From NCBI GenBank assembly GCA_023458595.1, contig JAEWYT010000036.1:55591-119590 (forward strand): a DNA stretch of 64,000 nt, in the 5' to 3' direction. Under the pieces are notes generated by a model. That model was given only the letters and a program-made list of their open reading frames with translations, did no database searches and was not told where the DNA came from. Source of the DNA: Pseudomonadota bacterium. GTDB taxonomy: Bacteria; Pseudomonadota; Alphaproteobacteria; Rhizobiales; Tepidamorphaceae. Below, in pieces: positions 46,652 through 54,902 of this stretch; within the stretch, counting starts at the first letter, position 1; every line of letters starts with the position of its first letter. The position numbers were made by a program, and so were the translations under genes.

Positions 46652-48292
46652 ATGGCCGCGATGACAGGTCTGCTGGGAATGGGCCTGACGCAGGTCCGCA
46701 ACTGGATTGCACCGAACCTGCGCGTGTTCGTGGGCTCGCGGCAGCCGGTGATCTGGTTGACCGCCATCGCGGTCGGCGTCGCCGCGGCGGTCGGCGCGAT
46801 CGTCTTCCGGCTCGGCATCGCCTTCTTCCAGCTCCCCTGGCTCGGCACCATGAGCGAGAACGTGGCGAGCGCCGCCCGCGCCGCGCCCTGGTGGATGGTG
46901 CTGCTGGCGCCGGCGGTCGGCGGCCTCATCGTCGGCCTCTTCCTGCGCTACGTGCTGCCGGGCAAGCGCGTCGAAGTCGTCGCCGACGTCATCGAGGCCC
47001 GCGCCCTGCCGAGCCACCAGCTCACCCTGCGCATCGGGCTGGGCAGCGCCTTCGTCTCGGCGCTGTCGCTCGGCACCGGCGCGAGCGCCGGCCGCGAGGG
47101 CCCGGTCGTTCATCTCGGCGCGACGATCGCCGCCGCCCTCACGCGCATCCTCAGCCTGCCGATGGCGGCGCGGCGCACCCTGCTCGGCTGCGGCGTCGCC
47201 GCGGCGATCTCCGCCTCCTTCAACGCCCCGATCGCCGGCGTCCTGTTCGCCCACGAGGTGATCCTCGGCCATTTCGCCCCGACCGCCTTCGTGCCGATCG
47301 TCATCGCCTCCAGCGTCGCAGCCGTCATCTCGCGCGGCTGGTTCGGGGATTTCCCGGCGTTCTTCGTGCCCGCCTATCAGGTGACCTCCTATTGGGAAGT
47401 GCCGGCCTTCGCGCTGCTCGGGCTCGTCTGCGGCCTCGTGGCGATCCTCTTCCAGTTCGCCCTGATCGGCACCGACTGGGTCGCCCGCCGCACGCCGATC
47501 CCGCTGATCCTGCGCCCGGTCGTCGGCGGCCTCGCCGTCGGCGCGATCGGCCTCGCCTTCCCGCAGGTCCTGGGCGTCGGCTACGAGGCGACCGACCAGG
47601 CGCTCAGGCACCAGCTGCCGCTCTACCTGATGCTGGCGCTGATCGTGGTGAAGACGGCGGCGACCGCGATCACGCTGGCGAGCCGTTTCGGCGGCGGCAT
47701 CTTCTCGCCCTCGCTCTATCTCGGCGCCATGACCGGCGGCGCCTTCGGCCTGATCGCCGCCGCCGCTTTCCCCGAGCTCGCCTCCAGCCACGGCCTCTAT
47801 GCGATCCTCGGCATGGGCGCGGTCGCGGGCGCCGTGCTCGGCGCGCCGATCTCCACGACGCTGATCGTCTTCGAGCTCACCGGCGGCTACGCCCTGTCGA
47901 TCGCGCTGCTCCTGACCGTCTCCATCGCCAACGGCTTCAACCGCGCGATCCACGGCCGCTCCTACTTCCACTGGCAGCTCGAGAGCCGCGGCCTGTTCCT
48001 GTCGGAGGGCTCGCACCGCCGCATCGTCCGCAACGTGCGCGTGTCCGACTTCATGCGCGCCCTCCCCCCGGAGGAGACGCCGCAGCCGCTCGAATCCCGG
48101 GATACGTCGCGCCTGGCGGCCGACGACATCCTCGAAATCGCGCTCAGGCGCTTCGACGAGACCGGCCAGCCACACCTTCCGGTTGTATCGCGCACCGAAC
48201 CGCCCATGGTGATCGGCTGGGCCCACCAGATCGATGCGCTGGAACGGTTCTCCAAGGAACTGGTGGCGGCCAACGTCGAGGAGCACCAGTAG
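46652..48292 (+). CDS. CLC-family antiporter with C-terminal CBS region
   Basis: A 546-residue CLC protein. The gating segment is SAGREGPVVHLGATIA and the third motif RFGGGIFSPSLYLG. The first anion motif is altered: where GSGIP/GHGVP is expected it reads KRVEVVADVIEARALP. After the last helix a CBS region follows (VRNVRVSDFMRALPPEETPQ, LPVVSRTEPPMVIGW). ATG at 46652; an ATG at 46661 also fits. It is only distantly similar to the divergent CLC at 45135-46472, so this is not a recent duplication. Confidence 0.88.
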   Translation: MAAMTGLLGMGLTQVRNWIAPNLRVFVGSRQPVIWLTAIAVGVAAAVGAIVFRLGIAFFQLPWLGTMSENVASAARAAPWWMVLLAPAVGGLIVGLFLRYVLPGKRVEVVADVIEARALPSHQLTLRIGLGSAFVSALSLGTGASAGREGPVVHLGATIAAALTRILSLPMAARRTLLGCGVAAAISASFNAPIAGVLFAHEVILGHFAPTAFVPIVIASSVAAVISRGWFGDFPAFFVPAYQVTSYWEVPAFALLGLVCGLVAILFQFALIGTDWVARRTPIPLILRPVVGGLAVGAIGLAFPQVLGVGYEATDQALRHQLPLYLMLALIVVKTAATAITLASRFGGGIFSPSLYLGAMTGGAFGLIAAAAFPELASSHGLYAILGMGAVAGAVLGAPISTTLIVFELTGGYALSIALLLTVSIANGFNRAIHGRSYFHWQLESRGLFLSEGSHRRIVRNVRVSDFMRALPPEETPQPLESRDTSRLAADDILEIALRRFDETGQPHLPVVSRTEPPMVIGWAHQIDALERFSKELVAANVEEHQ

Positions 48293-48403
48293 GCAAAGCT
48301 CTTCCGCACGGCACGTCGCTCCGGTCGAACGAAGGTGTGTCCGTCGCCGATGAGTGATACAGGCGAAGGACGCAAGTCGAACCGACGGACAAGAGGAAAA
48401 GCC

Positions 48404-49075
48404 ATGGGCCAGACGATCGCACTCACCGCCGCCGACGGCTTCGAGCTCGGCGCCTACCGCGCCGATCCGGATGGCGAGCCGCGCGGCGGGCTCGTCGTCA
48501 TCCAGGAGATATTCGGCGTCAACCATCACATCCGGTCGGTCTGCGACCGGTTCGCCGACCTCGGCTATGCGGCCGTCGCCCCGGCGCTGTTCGACCGGCA
48601 ATCGCGGGGTTTCGAGACCGGATACACCGACGACGACGTCGCCAGGGCGCGCGAATTCGTGACCACGGTCGACTTCGACGCCATGCTGCGCGACGCCGGC
48701 GCCGCCGCCGGCGCGCTCGCCGGCACCGGCCGGATCGGCATCGTCGGATACTGTCTCGGCGGCTCGATCGCCTTCCTCGCGGCGACCCGTCTCGACGGCT
48801 TCTCGGCGGCGGTCGGCTACTATGGCGGCCGCATCACCGCCGTCGCCGACGAGACCCCGAGGATCCCGACGCAGCTCCACTACGGCGAGACCGATGCGCA
48901 CATCCCGATGAACGACGTCGAGACCGTGATGGCGAAACGCCCGGACTGCGACATCCACGTCTACCCGGCCGGCCACGGCTTCGCCTGCGACGAGCGGGCC
49001 AGCTTCCACGCCCCGAGTTCGACCGTCGCCTGGTGCCGGACGATCCGCTGGTTCGACGAGTATCTGGCCGGCTGA
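48404..49075 (+). CDS. Dienelactone hydrolase family protein
   Basis: A 223-residue alpha/beta hydrolase: GGLVVIQEIFGVNHHIRSVC at the start (with the conserved QEIFG Glu), nucleophile GIVGYCLGGSIAF with Cys, acid in YGETDAHIP, and His in YPAGHGFACDERAS. This is the DLH Cys-Asp-His triad. Substrates may be dienelactone or other small lactones/esters. The ATG at 48404 has AAGAGGAAA upstream. It is 10 bp before the AraC gene and probably cotranscribed with it. Confidence 0.93.
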   Translation: MGQTIALTAADGFELGAYRADPDGEPRGGLVVIQEIFGVNHHIRSVCDRFADLGYAAVAPALFDRQSRGFETGYTDDDVARAREFVTTVDFDAMLRDAGAAAGALAGTGRIGIVGYCLGGSIAFLAATRLDGFSAAVGYYGGRITAVADETPRIPTQLHYGETDAHIPMNDVETVMAKRPDCDIHVYPAGHGFACDERASFHAPSSTVAWCRTIRWFDEYLAG

Positions 49076-49085
49076 GGCAGGGGCG

Positions 49086-49967
49086 ATGGGCAGCGCCGTC
49101 TCGTTCGACGAACCTCGCCTGCGGCTGATCCGCCACGAATCCGAATTCGGCCGCTGGGAGCTTGCCCGCTTTGCGCCCCGCCCCGCGCTGAGGCCCTACG
49201 TCATCGAGATCGAAGGCTATTTCGAGACGCCGGGACCGCCCGTGCGCCGGCGCGAGATGCCGAACGGCAACGTGGTCCTGATCGTCAATTTCGGGCCGGA
49301 CTGGCTGATCGGGGGCCGGACGGCCGCAAGCCGTCCCGAGCGCTTCTCGAGCTTCGTCGGCGGCGTCGACGACGCCTATTCGGTTTCGGAATCGGCGGGC
49401 GGTGCCCATTGCATGCAGGTGAACTTCACGCCGCTCGGCGCCCGCCTTTTCCTGCGCGCCTCGGCGCGGGAGCTGGCGCACAGGGTCGTCGGCTTCTCCG
49501 ACGTGCTCGGCGCCGAGGGCGGGCGCCTCGCCGAGCGGCTCCACGACGCCGGCGACTGGCGAACGCGCTGCACCCTGCTGGAGACCGAGATCGCCGCCCG
49601 CATCCTGCCCGACGCGCCGCCGCGCGATCTTCCGGGCTTCGTCTGGGCGCGCATCGTCGAGACCGACGGAAACGTCGCGATCGGCGATCTCGCGGCGGAT
49701 TGCGGCATCAGCCGCAAGCATCTGAGCGTCTCCTTCCGCGAGGCGGTCGGCATGGCGCCGAAGCCCTATGCGCAGGTCCGCCGCTTCCGCAAGGCGGCCG
49801 GACTCCTGGCGGCCGGCACGATGCCCGCCTGGAGCGACGTCGCCCTGGACTGCGGCTACAGCGACCAGGCCCATTTCAACCGCGATTTCAAACGGTTCTC
49901 GGGCTATACGCCGGGAGAATTCCACGCCCGCGCCCTCCTGGACGGCACCGGCATCCTCGACGCCTGA
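49086..49967 (+). CDS. AraC-family transcriptional regulator
   Basis: A 293-residue regulator. The N-terminal half (RPYVIEIEGYFETPGPPVRR, FSSFVGGVDDAYSVSESAGG) is the DUF6597-like sensor seen in many AraC proteins; the C-terminal half has two helix-turn-helix motifs (VAIGDLAADCGISRKHLSVS and WSDVALDCGYSDQAHFNRDF) and the signature FKRFSGYTPGEF. Such regulators often sit beside VOC-domain genes, as here (50062-50469). Target genes are not identified; the neighbours are candidates. Confidence 0.93.
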   Translation: MGSAVSFDEPRLRLIRHESEFGRWELARFAPRPALRPYVIEIEGYFETPGPPVRRREMPNGNVVLIVNFGPDWLIGGRTAASRPERFSSFVGGVDDAYSVSESAGGAHCMQVNFTPLGARLFLRASARELAHRVVGFSDVLGAEGGRLAERLHDAGDWRTRCTLLETEIAARILPDAPPRDLPGFVWARIVETDGNVAIGDLAADCGISRKHLSVSFREAVGMAPKPYAQVRRFRKAAGLLAAGTMPAWSDVALDCGYSDQAHFNRDFKRFSGYTPGEFHARALLDGTGILDA

Positions 49968-50061
49968 GGCGTGGCGGATCGCCGGTAACATTCCTTCAAG
50001 ACCGGACCCGTCCCCGGGTCCTAGCGTTGTCTCCCGTGGATCGTACTGAAGGAGTATTCCC

Positions 50062-50469
50062 ATGCCCGCGACACACCGCGCCTCCATCTTCCCCTGCCTT
50101 CGCTACCGCGATGCCCCGGCGGCGATCGACTGGCTCGTCAGGGCCTTCGGATTCGAGAAGAAGGTCGTCTATGACGGCCCGGACGGCACCGTCGTGCATG
50201 CGGAGCTGAGGCTCGGCGACGACTACGTGATGCTCGGGTCCGCCAAGGAGGATGTCTTCAACTGGAAGCCGCCCGCCGAGGCCGGCGTCTCGACCCAGAT
50301 GGCCTATGTCGTCGTCGCAGATCCCGACGCCCTGTTCGAGCGGGCGACCGCCGCCGGAGCGGAGGTCGTCAGGCCTCTGTCCGACACGGACTACGGCTCC
50401 CGGGATTTCTCGGTCCGCGACCCGGAAGGCCATATCTGGAATTTCGGCACCTATCATCCGGCGGATTGA
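50062..50469 (+). CDS. VOC-family (glyoxalase/PhnB-like) protein
   Basis: A 135-residue protein: IFPCLRYRDAPAAIDWLVRA, FGFEKKVVYDGPDGTVVHAE, GDDYVMLGSA, then the second babbb unit AYVVVADPDALFERATAAGA and the close DFSVRDPEGHIWNFGTY. His in VVHAE and Glu-Gly-His of the DPEGH segment are plausible metal ligands. Could be a glyoxalase-like, resistance or demethylase-related protein; function unassigned. AAGGAG precedes the ATG. A GGACCCG/CGGGTCC hairpin (50004-50021) lies upstream. Confidence 0.9.
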   Translation: MPATHRASIFPCLRYRDAPAAIDWLVRAFGFEKKVVYDGPDGTVVHAELRLGDDYVMLGSAKEDVFNWKPPAEAGVSTQMAYVVVADPDALFERATAAGAEVVRPLSDTDYGSRDFSVRDPEGHIWNFGTYHPAD

Positions 50470-50628
50470 GGTTGACGCCGAAATCGGCGCCGGCCCTCTG
50501 GAAATCCGGGCGCGCCGCCCCCACATGAGGCTCAACTCATCGACCGCCTCTTCCACCGGCGGACTACACTTCGGTGCGCGGTTCCCCTATGGTCCGCGCG
50601 CCTTTTCATATCGAGCCCCAAACACGCG

Positions 50629-52236
50629 ATGACCGACACACTGGAAGCCCCGTCCGCCGGCGCGACGCGTGGCGTCAGGCCCTACGAGACCCGCCGCACC
50701 TTCGCGATCATCTCGCATCCCGACGCCGGCAAGACGACACTCACCGAGAAGCTGCTGCTGGCATCGGGCGCGATCCGCCAGGCCGGCCAGGTGCGCGCCC
50801 GCGGCGAGCAGCGCCGCACCCGCTCGGACTGGATGGAGATCGAGCAGAAGCGCGGCATCTCGGTATCCTCCTCGGTGATGACCTTCGAGCGCGACGGCCT
50901 CACCTTCAATCTGCTCGACACGCCGGGCCACTCGGACTTCTCCGAGGACACCTACCGCACGCTCACCGCCGTCGACTCGGCGATCATGGTGATCGACGCC
51001 GCCAAGGGCATCGAGAGCCAGACGCTGAAGCTGTTCGAGGTGTGCCGCCTGCGCGACATCCCGATCGTCACCTTCGTCAACAAGATCGACCGCGAGGGCC
51101 GCGACCCGCTCGAGACCCTGGACGAGATCGCCGACACGCTCGCCCTCGACGTCTCGCCGGTGGTCTGGCCGTTGGGGATGGGCGTGGACTTCAAGGGCTG
51201 CATCGACCTGAGCCGGCACCGGCTGATCGAGAAGGACGGCTCGCCCGGCCGCGCGATCTCGGCGGATATCGGGACGCTGTCCGACGACGCCGCGCTGATG
51301 GCCGATCCGCATGCCGCCCACGCCGTCGAGAACCTGCAGCTCGCCAGCGCTGCGCTGGCACCCTTCGACGTCGAGGCCTATCGCGGCGGCCACATGACGC
51401 CGGTCTTCTTCGGCTCGGCCCTGAAGACGGTGGGCGTTTCCGAGCTTCTGCAGGCGATCGGCGACTGGGCCCCCGCCCCGCGTCCGCAGCCGGCCGAGCC
51501 CGCGCCGATCGATCCGGCGAGCGACGACGTTTCCGGCTTCGTGTTCAAGGTCCAGGCCAACATGGACAAGAACCACCGCGACCGCATGGCCTTCGTGCGC
51601 CTGTGCTCGGGCACCTTCAGGCGCGGCATGAAGCTGAAGAACGTGCGCGCCGGCCGCGACATCGCGGTGACGAGCCCGATGTTCTTCTTCGCCCAGGATC
51701 GCGAGACCGCCGACGAGGCGGTCGCCGGCGACGTCATCGGCATCCCGAACCACGGCACCCTTTCGGTCGGCGACACGCTGTCGGAGGGCAAGGAGATCAG
51801 GGTCACCGGCATCCCGAACTTCGCCCCCGAGATCATCCGCCGCGTCCGCCTCGCCGACGCGATCAAGGCCAAGCAGCTCGCCAAGGCGCTGACCGACCTG
51901 GCCGAGGAAGGCGTCACCCAGGTGTTCCGCCCGATGATCGGCGCCGACTGGATCGTCGGCGTCGTCGGCCCCCTGCAGCTCGACGTCCTGCAGACCCGCG
52001 TCGAGGGCGAGTACGGCGTGCCGATCGGCTTCGAGTCGATCGGCTACGACACCGCCCGCTGGGTTACGAGCGACGACCAGAAGGCGCTCAAGGATTTCCT
52101 CGCCGCCAACCGCTCGACCACGGGCGAGGACCGCCACGGCGCCCCGGTGTTCTTCGCCAATTCCAGATGGGCGCTCGACCGGGCCGCGAAGAACTATCCC
52201 GACATCCGCTTCCTGGCGACGAGGGAGATGGGGTGA
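50629..52236 (+). CDS. prfC: Peptide chain release factor 3
   Basis: A 535-residue translational GTPase recycling RF1/RF2 from the ribosome. G-domain motifs: SHPDAGKTTLTEKL (G1), RGISVSSSVMTF (G2), LLDTPGHSDFSED (G3), VNKIDREGRDP (G4) and the late PVFFGSALKTVG (G5). Domain II and III follow (FKVQANMDKNHRDRMAFVRL, EEGVTQVFRPM). The RF3-typical SGAIRQAGQV-RA insertion is present. Own transcription unit; the following 330 bases are non-coding. Confidence 0.96.
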   Translation: MTDTLEAPSAGATRGVRPYETRRTFAIISHPDAGKTTLTEKLLLASGAIRQAGQVRARGEQRRTRSDWMEIEQKRGISVSSSVMTFERDGLTFNLLDTPGHSDFSEDTYRTLTAVDSAIMVIDAAKGIESQTLKLFEVCRLRDIPIVTFVNKIDREGRDPLETLDEIADTLALDVSPVVWPLGMGVDFKGCIDLSRHRLIEKDGSPGRAISADIGTLSDDAALMADPHAAHAVENLQLASAALAPFDVEAYRGGHMTPVFFGSALKTVGVSELLQAIGDWAPAPRPQPAEPAPIDPASDDVSGFVFKVQANMDKNHRDRMAFVRLCSGTFRRGMKLKNVRAGRDIAVTSPMFFFAQDRETADEAVAGDVIGIPNHGTLSVGDTLSEGKEIRVTGIPNFAPEIIRRVRLADAIKAKQLAKALTDLAEEGVTQVFRPMIGADWIVGVVGPLQLDVLQTRVEGEYGVPIGFESIGYDTARWVTSDDQKALKDFLAANRSTTGEDRHGAPVFFANSRWALDRAAKNYPDIRFLATREMG

Positions 52237-52566
52237 GCAACGGTCGGCGCCCAAGGCGCCGACGAAATGCGAATGCATTTCGAGTTGCGAACGCCGGAGG
52301 CCAGGTGGCCGACGGCCGGGCACGGAACGGTCCGCGCCGGCGGACGAAACGCGCCGCATTCCGGGCGACGAACGCCGGGCGACGGCGCCGGGCGACGGGA
52401 GCACACCGGCTGGCTCCGGCGAACGGCGACGCATTTCCCGCTCCGAACACCGGAGGGCCGACGCCCGCCGCCGGCCGGTTGGGCAGATTCCCACCCGGAG
52501 AATTTCAGCCGCATCATCTCTCGGCGCGACGCTTTTTGGGCGAATTCTGGTGTATCCTCGAAACCC
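52237..52566. other. Non-coding region with degenerate repeats
   Basis: No convincing gene. Three imprecise units begin at about 52274, 52356 and 52431, sharing a GCATTYC start and a CGAACRCCGGRGG core 10-15 bases later. The last 60 bases hold the tetR upstream region; no strong promoter could be fixed. Confidence 0.5.
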
Positions 52567-53157
52567 ATGACGAAGCGTCCGTATCGCCTGAAGAAACGTG
52601 CCGAGAGCCAGGCCGAGACCCGCCAGAAGATCGTCGACGCGACGATCCGGCTGCATCAGGAGCGCGGCGCGGTGAACACGACGATGGCCGACATCGCCAG
52701 GCTCGCCGGCGTGGGCAAGGTCACCGTCTACCGCCATTTCGCCGATCTCGCCTCGCTGTTCGGCGCCTGCAGCTCGCACTATTTCCGGACCCATCCCTTC
52801 CCCGATCCCGAGGAATGGCGGGCGATATCCGACCCGTTCGGGCGGCTGCGCCACGGCCTGTCGGAGGCCTACGCCTACCACGACGCGACCGAGGCGATGA
52901 TGAACCGCGCCTTCTCGGAGGTGCGCGGGCACCCGATCATGACGCCCTATCACGATCACTGGCGCCGGGCGGCCGGGATCCTGCTCGAGCCGTTCCTGCC
53001 GCGTTCCGACGAGAAGGCGCTGCTCGCCGGCCTCGTGCTGGCGATCGGCTACGAGAACTGGCGCGTCCTCTGCCGCGATCAGGACCTGAGCCGGGACGAG
53101 GCGATTGCCCTGATGGAGCGCCTGACGAACGCGCGCGTGGAGGCGGCGCGGAACTGA
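52567..53157 (+). CDS. TetR-family transcriptional regulator
   Basis: A 196-residue regulator: HTH domain QAETRQKIVDATIRLHQERG, AVNTTMADIARLAGVGKVTV, YRHFADLASLFGAC, then a ligand-binding helical domain. The ATG at 52567 is used; the frame is open for 100 codons upstream but that stretch is low-complexity. No effector gene adjoins in the usual divergent layout; the convergent neighbour is the 2H phosphoesterase. Target unknown. Confidence 0.92.
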   Translation: MTKRPYRLKKRAESQAETRQKIVDATIRLHQERGAVNTTMADIARLAGVGKVTVYRHFADLASLFGACSSHYFRTHPFPDPEEWRAISDPFGRLRHGLSEAYAYHDATEAMMNRAFSEVRGHPIMTPYHDHWRRAAGILLEPFLPRSDEKALLAGLVLAIGYENWRVLCRDQDLSRDEAIALMERLTNARVEAARN

Positions 53158-53166
53158 CGCGAAGGT

Positions 53167-53688
53167 CTACCGGAACGGAAACGTCCCGGACGTCCGCAGT
53201 TCCCCGTCGGTGAGCCTTTCCAGGACGACGGCGTCCACGTCGCCGCCGATCGGATATGCCAGCTTCGCCGCTTCCGCCAGGGCGTCTCGCGCCTCCTCGG
53301 CGGTATCGCAGGTCGCCACCGTCAGGTGCGGGCGAAACGGGATGTCCCTCCGCAGCGAGCCCCGGTGCGGGCCCGCGTAGAGCGCCTCGTGCAACGCCGT
53401 CACCTCCTCTGCCCCTTCGCGAACGATCAGGACCACCTTGTGGCGTCCGTCGACGGGATCGCGGAAGCCTTCGGCACCGGCCAGGCCGAGCGCGAACGGC
53501 CGCTGCCGGGCGGCGGCCGACCGGCACAGACCCGCGAGATCGCCTTCGCCGACGGCAGTGACGCCGAAGACCAGAGTGACGTGCGGCCGCACCAGTCGCG
53601 CCCGCTCCGGCTCGAACCGTGCCCGCAAGCGGTCGACCGCGGCGGCGTCCGGCGGCGCCAGACGCGGATAGAGCAGCGCATACAGCAT
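53167..53688 (-). CDS. 2H phosphoesterase, LigT/2'-5' RNA ligase-like
   Basis: A 173-residue protein with the two HxTx motifs of the 2H superfamily, HVTLVFG in the first half and HLTVAT in the second, about 95 residues apart. LigT members act on 2'-5' RNA linkages or cyclic phosphates; the real substrate is unknown. ATG at 53688 (MLYALLYPRL); a GTG at 53700 is possible. Convergent with tetR. Confidence 0.87.
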   Translation of the reverse strand: MLYALLYPRLAPPDAAAVDRLRARFEPERARLVRPHVTLVFGVTAVGEGDLAGLCRSAAARQRPFALGLAGAEGFRDPVDGRHKVVLIVREGAEEVTALHEALYAGPHRGSLRRDIPFRPHLTVATCDTAEEARDALAEAAKLAYPIGGDVDAVVLERLTDGELRTSGTFPFR

Positions 53689-53846
53689 GATGGCGCACAC
53701 TAGCCTCACGGCGGGAGAACGAAAACCGGTCTCTCCGCCGGAGGCCACCTGCGTCGCCGCCGCCGATGCCTTTCGTCCCGCATCCCCCTGCGATACCCTC
53801 GGCGCGGCAGGGTGTCTCCGCCCTCCGCTGGGATGGAAGAACGCGT

Positions 53847-54788
53847 ATGGACAGCGCCGAACCCGTCTGGCCGGACCTCCCCTACCCCGCCTGGCGCGAC
53901 ACGGCGGCGACGCTGCACCTGTGGACCCAGATCGTCGGCAAGATCCGCCTGGAACTCGCCCCCTGGGTCAACCACGGCTGGCAGGTGGCGCTCTACGTCA
54001 CCGCTCGCGGCCTGGGGACGTCGCCCATCCCCGTCGGCGCCGAGACGGTCGAGATCGAGTTCGATTTTCTGGCCCACCGTCTGGTCTTCCGCACCAGCCG
54101 GGGCGCGGAACACGCGCTGCCGCTTCGTGCTCGGACGGTCGCCGACTTCCACGCCGGCGTGTTCGATACGCTGGGCGGCCTCGGGATCGAGGTCGCGATC
54201 CACGAGATGCCGAACGAGCTGCCCGACCCGATCCCCTTCCCGGAAGACACCCTCCATGCGAGCTACGACCCGGACGCCGCCCACCGCTTCTGGCGCGCGC
54301 TCCTGCAGGCCGACCGCGTCTTCAAGCTCTTCCGCAGCGGTTTCCTCGGCAAGGTCAGCCCCGTCCACTTCTTCTGGGGCAGCTTCGATCTCGCCGTGAC
54401 GCGCTTCTCCGGCCGCCGCGCGCCGGTCCATCCCGGCGGCGTGCCCGGCCTGCCCGACGACGTGACGCGCGAGGCCTATTCGCACGAGGTGAGCAGCGCC
54501 GGCTTCTGGCCGGGCAATGCCGCGTTTCCGCAGCCGGCCTTCTACGCCTACGCCTATCCGACGCCGGACGGCTTCAGGGACAGCCCCGTGCCCGCGCCGG
54601 CCTATTTCGAGGAGACGCTCGGCGAATTCATCCTGCCCTACGACGCTGTGCGCGAGGCGGCCGATCCGGACGCCCTGCTGCTCGATTTCCTCGACGCCAC
54701 CTACGTCGCGGCCGCAGATGCGGCGGGCTGGGACCGCGCCGCGCTCGAATGCGCGATCGGCGTGCCGGGACGCGTCCGGCCGATGTGA
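53847..54788 (+). CDS. DUF5996 family protein
   Basis: A 313-residue soluble protein beginning WPDLPYPAWRDTAATLHLWT and continuing QIVGKIRLELAPWVNHGWQV, with VSPVHFFWGSFDLAVTRFSG and SHEVSSAGFWPGNAAFPQPA, all hallmarks of the DUF5996 family. It is rich in Trp/His and has no membrane segment or signal peptide. Function unknown. The ATG at 53847 is preferred. Divergent from the LigT-like gene and 114 bp upstream of uvrD. Confidence 0.88.
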   Translation: MDSAEPVWPDLPYPAWRDTAATLHLWTQIVGKIRLELAPWVNHGWQVALYVTARGLGTSPIPVGAETVEIEFDFLAHRLVFRTSRGAEHALPLRARTVADFHAGVFDTLGGLGIEVAIHEMPNELPDPIPFPEDTLHASYDPDAAHRFWRALLQADRVFKLFRSGFLGKVSPVHFFWGSFDLAVTRFSGRRAPVHPGGVPGLPDDVTREAYSHEVSSAGFWPGNAAFPQPAFYAYAYPTPDGFRDSPVPAPAYFEETLGEFILPYDAVREAADPDALLLDFLDATYVAAADAAGWDRAALECAIGVPGRVRPM

Positions 54789-54842
54789 GGCATCGGTACA
54801 TGGGGGCGGACGCTGCGGAAGCATGGCCGCCTTCCCTGCACG

Positions 54843-54857
54843 ACCCCATATTGGGGT
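54843..54857. promoter_or_regulatory. Perfect palindrome upstream of uvrD
   Basis: ACCCCATATTGGGGT: arms ACCCCA/TGGGGT around TAT, 45 bp before the uvrD ATG and followed directly by AGAGTCG. It could be an operator; it does not match the alphaproteobacterial LexA box (GTTC-N7-GTTC). Confidence 0.4.
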
Positions 54858-54902
54858 AGAGTCGCCTCCTGATCCGAATCGTAGACGAGCAATAGCCAGC
54901 CG

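Noticed and set aside
45937..48357. 806-codon open frame on the plus strand
   Set aside because: Offset frame over both CLC genes; no motif and Arg/Pro-rich.
50574..53213. 879-codon open frame across prfC and tetR
   Set aside because: Offset frame of prfC; the product is Arg/Gly-rich and matches nothing, while prfC in the other frame has every GTPase motif.
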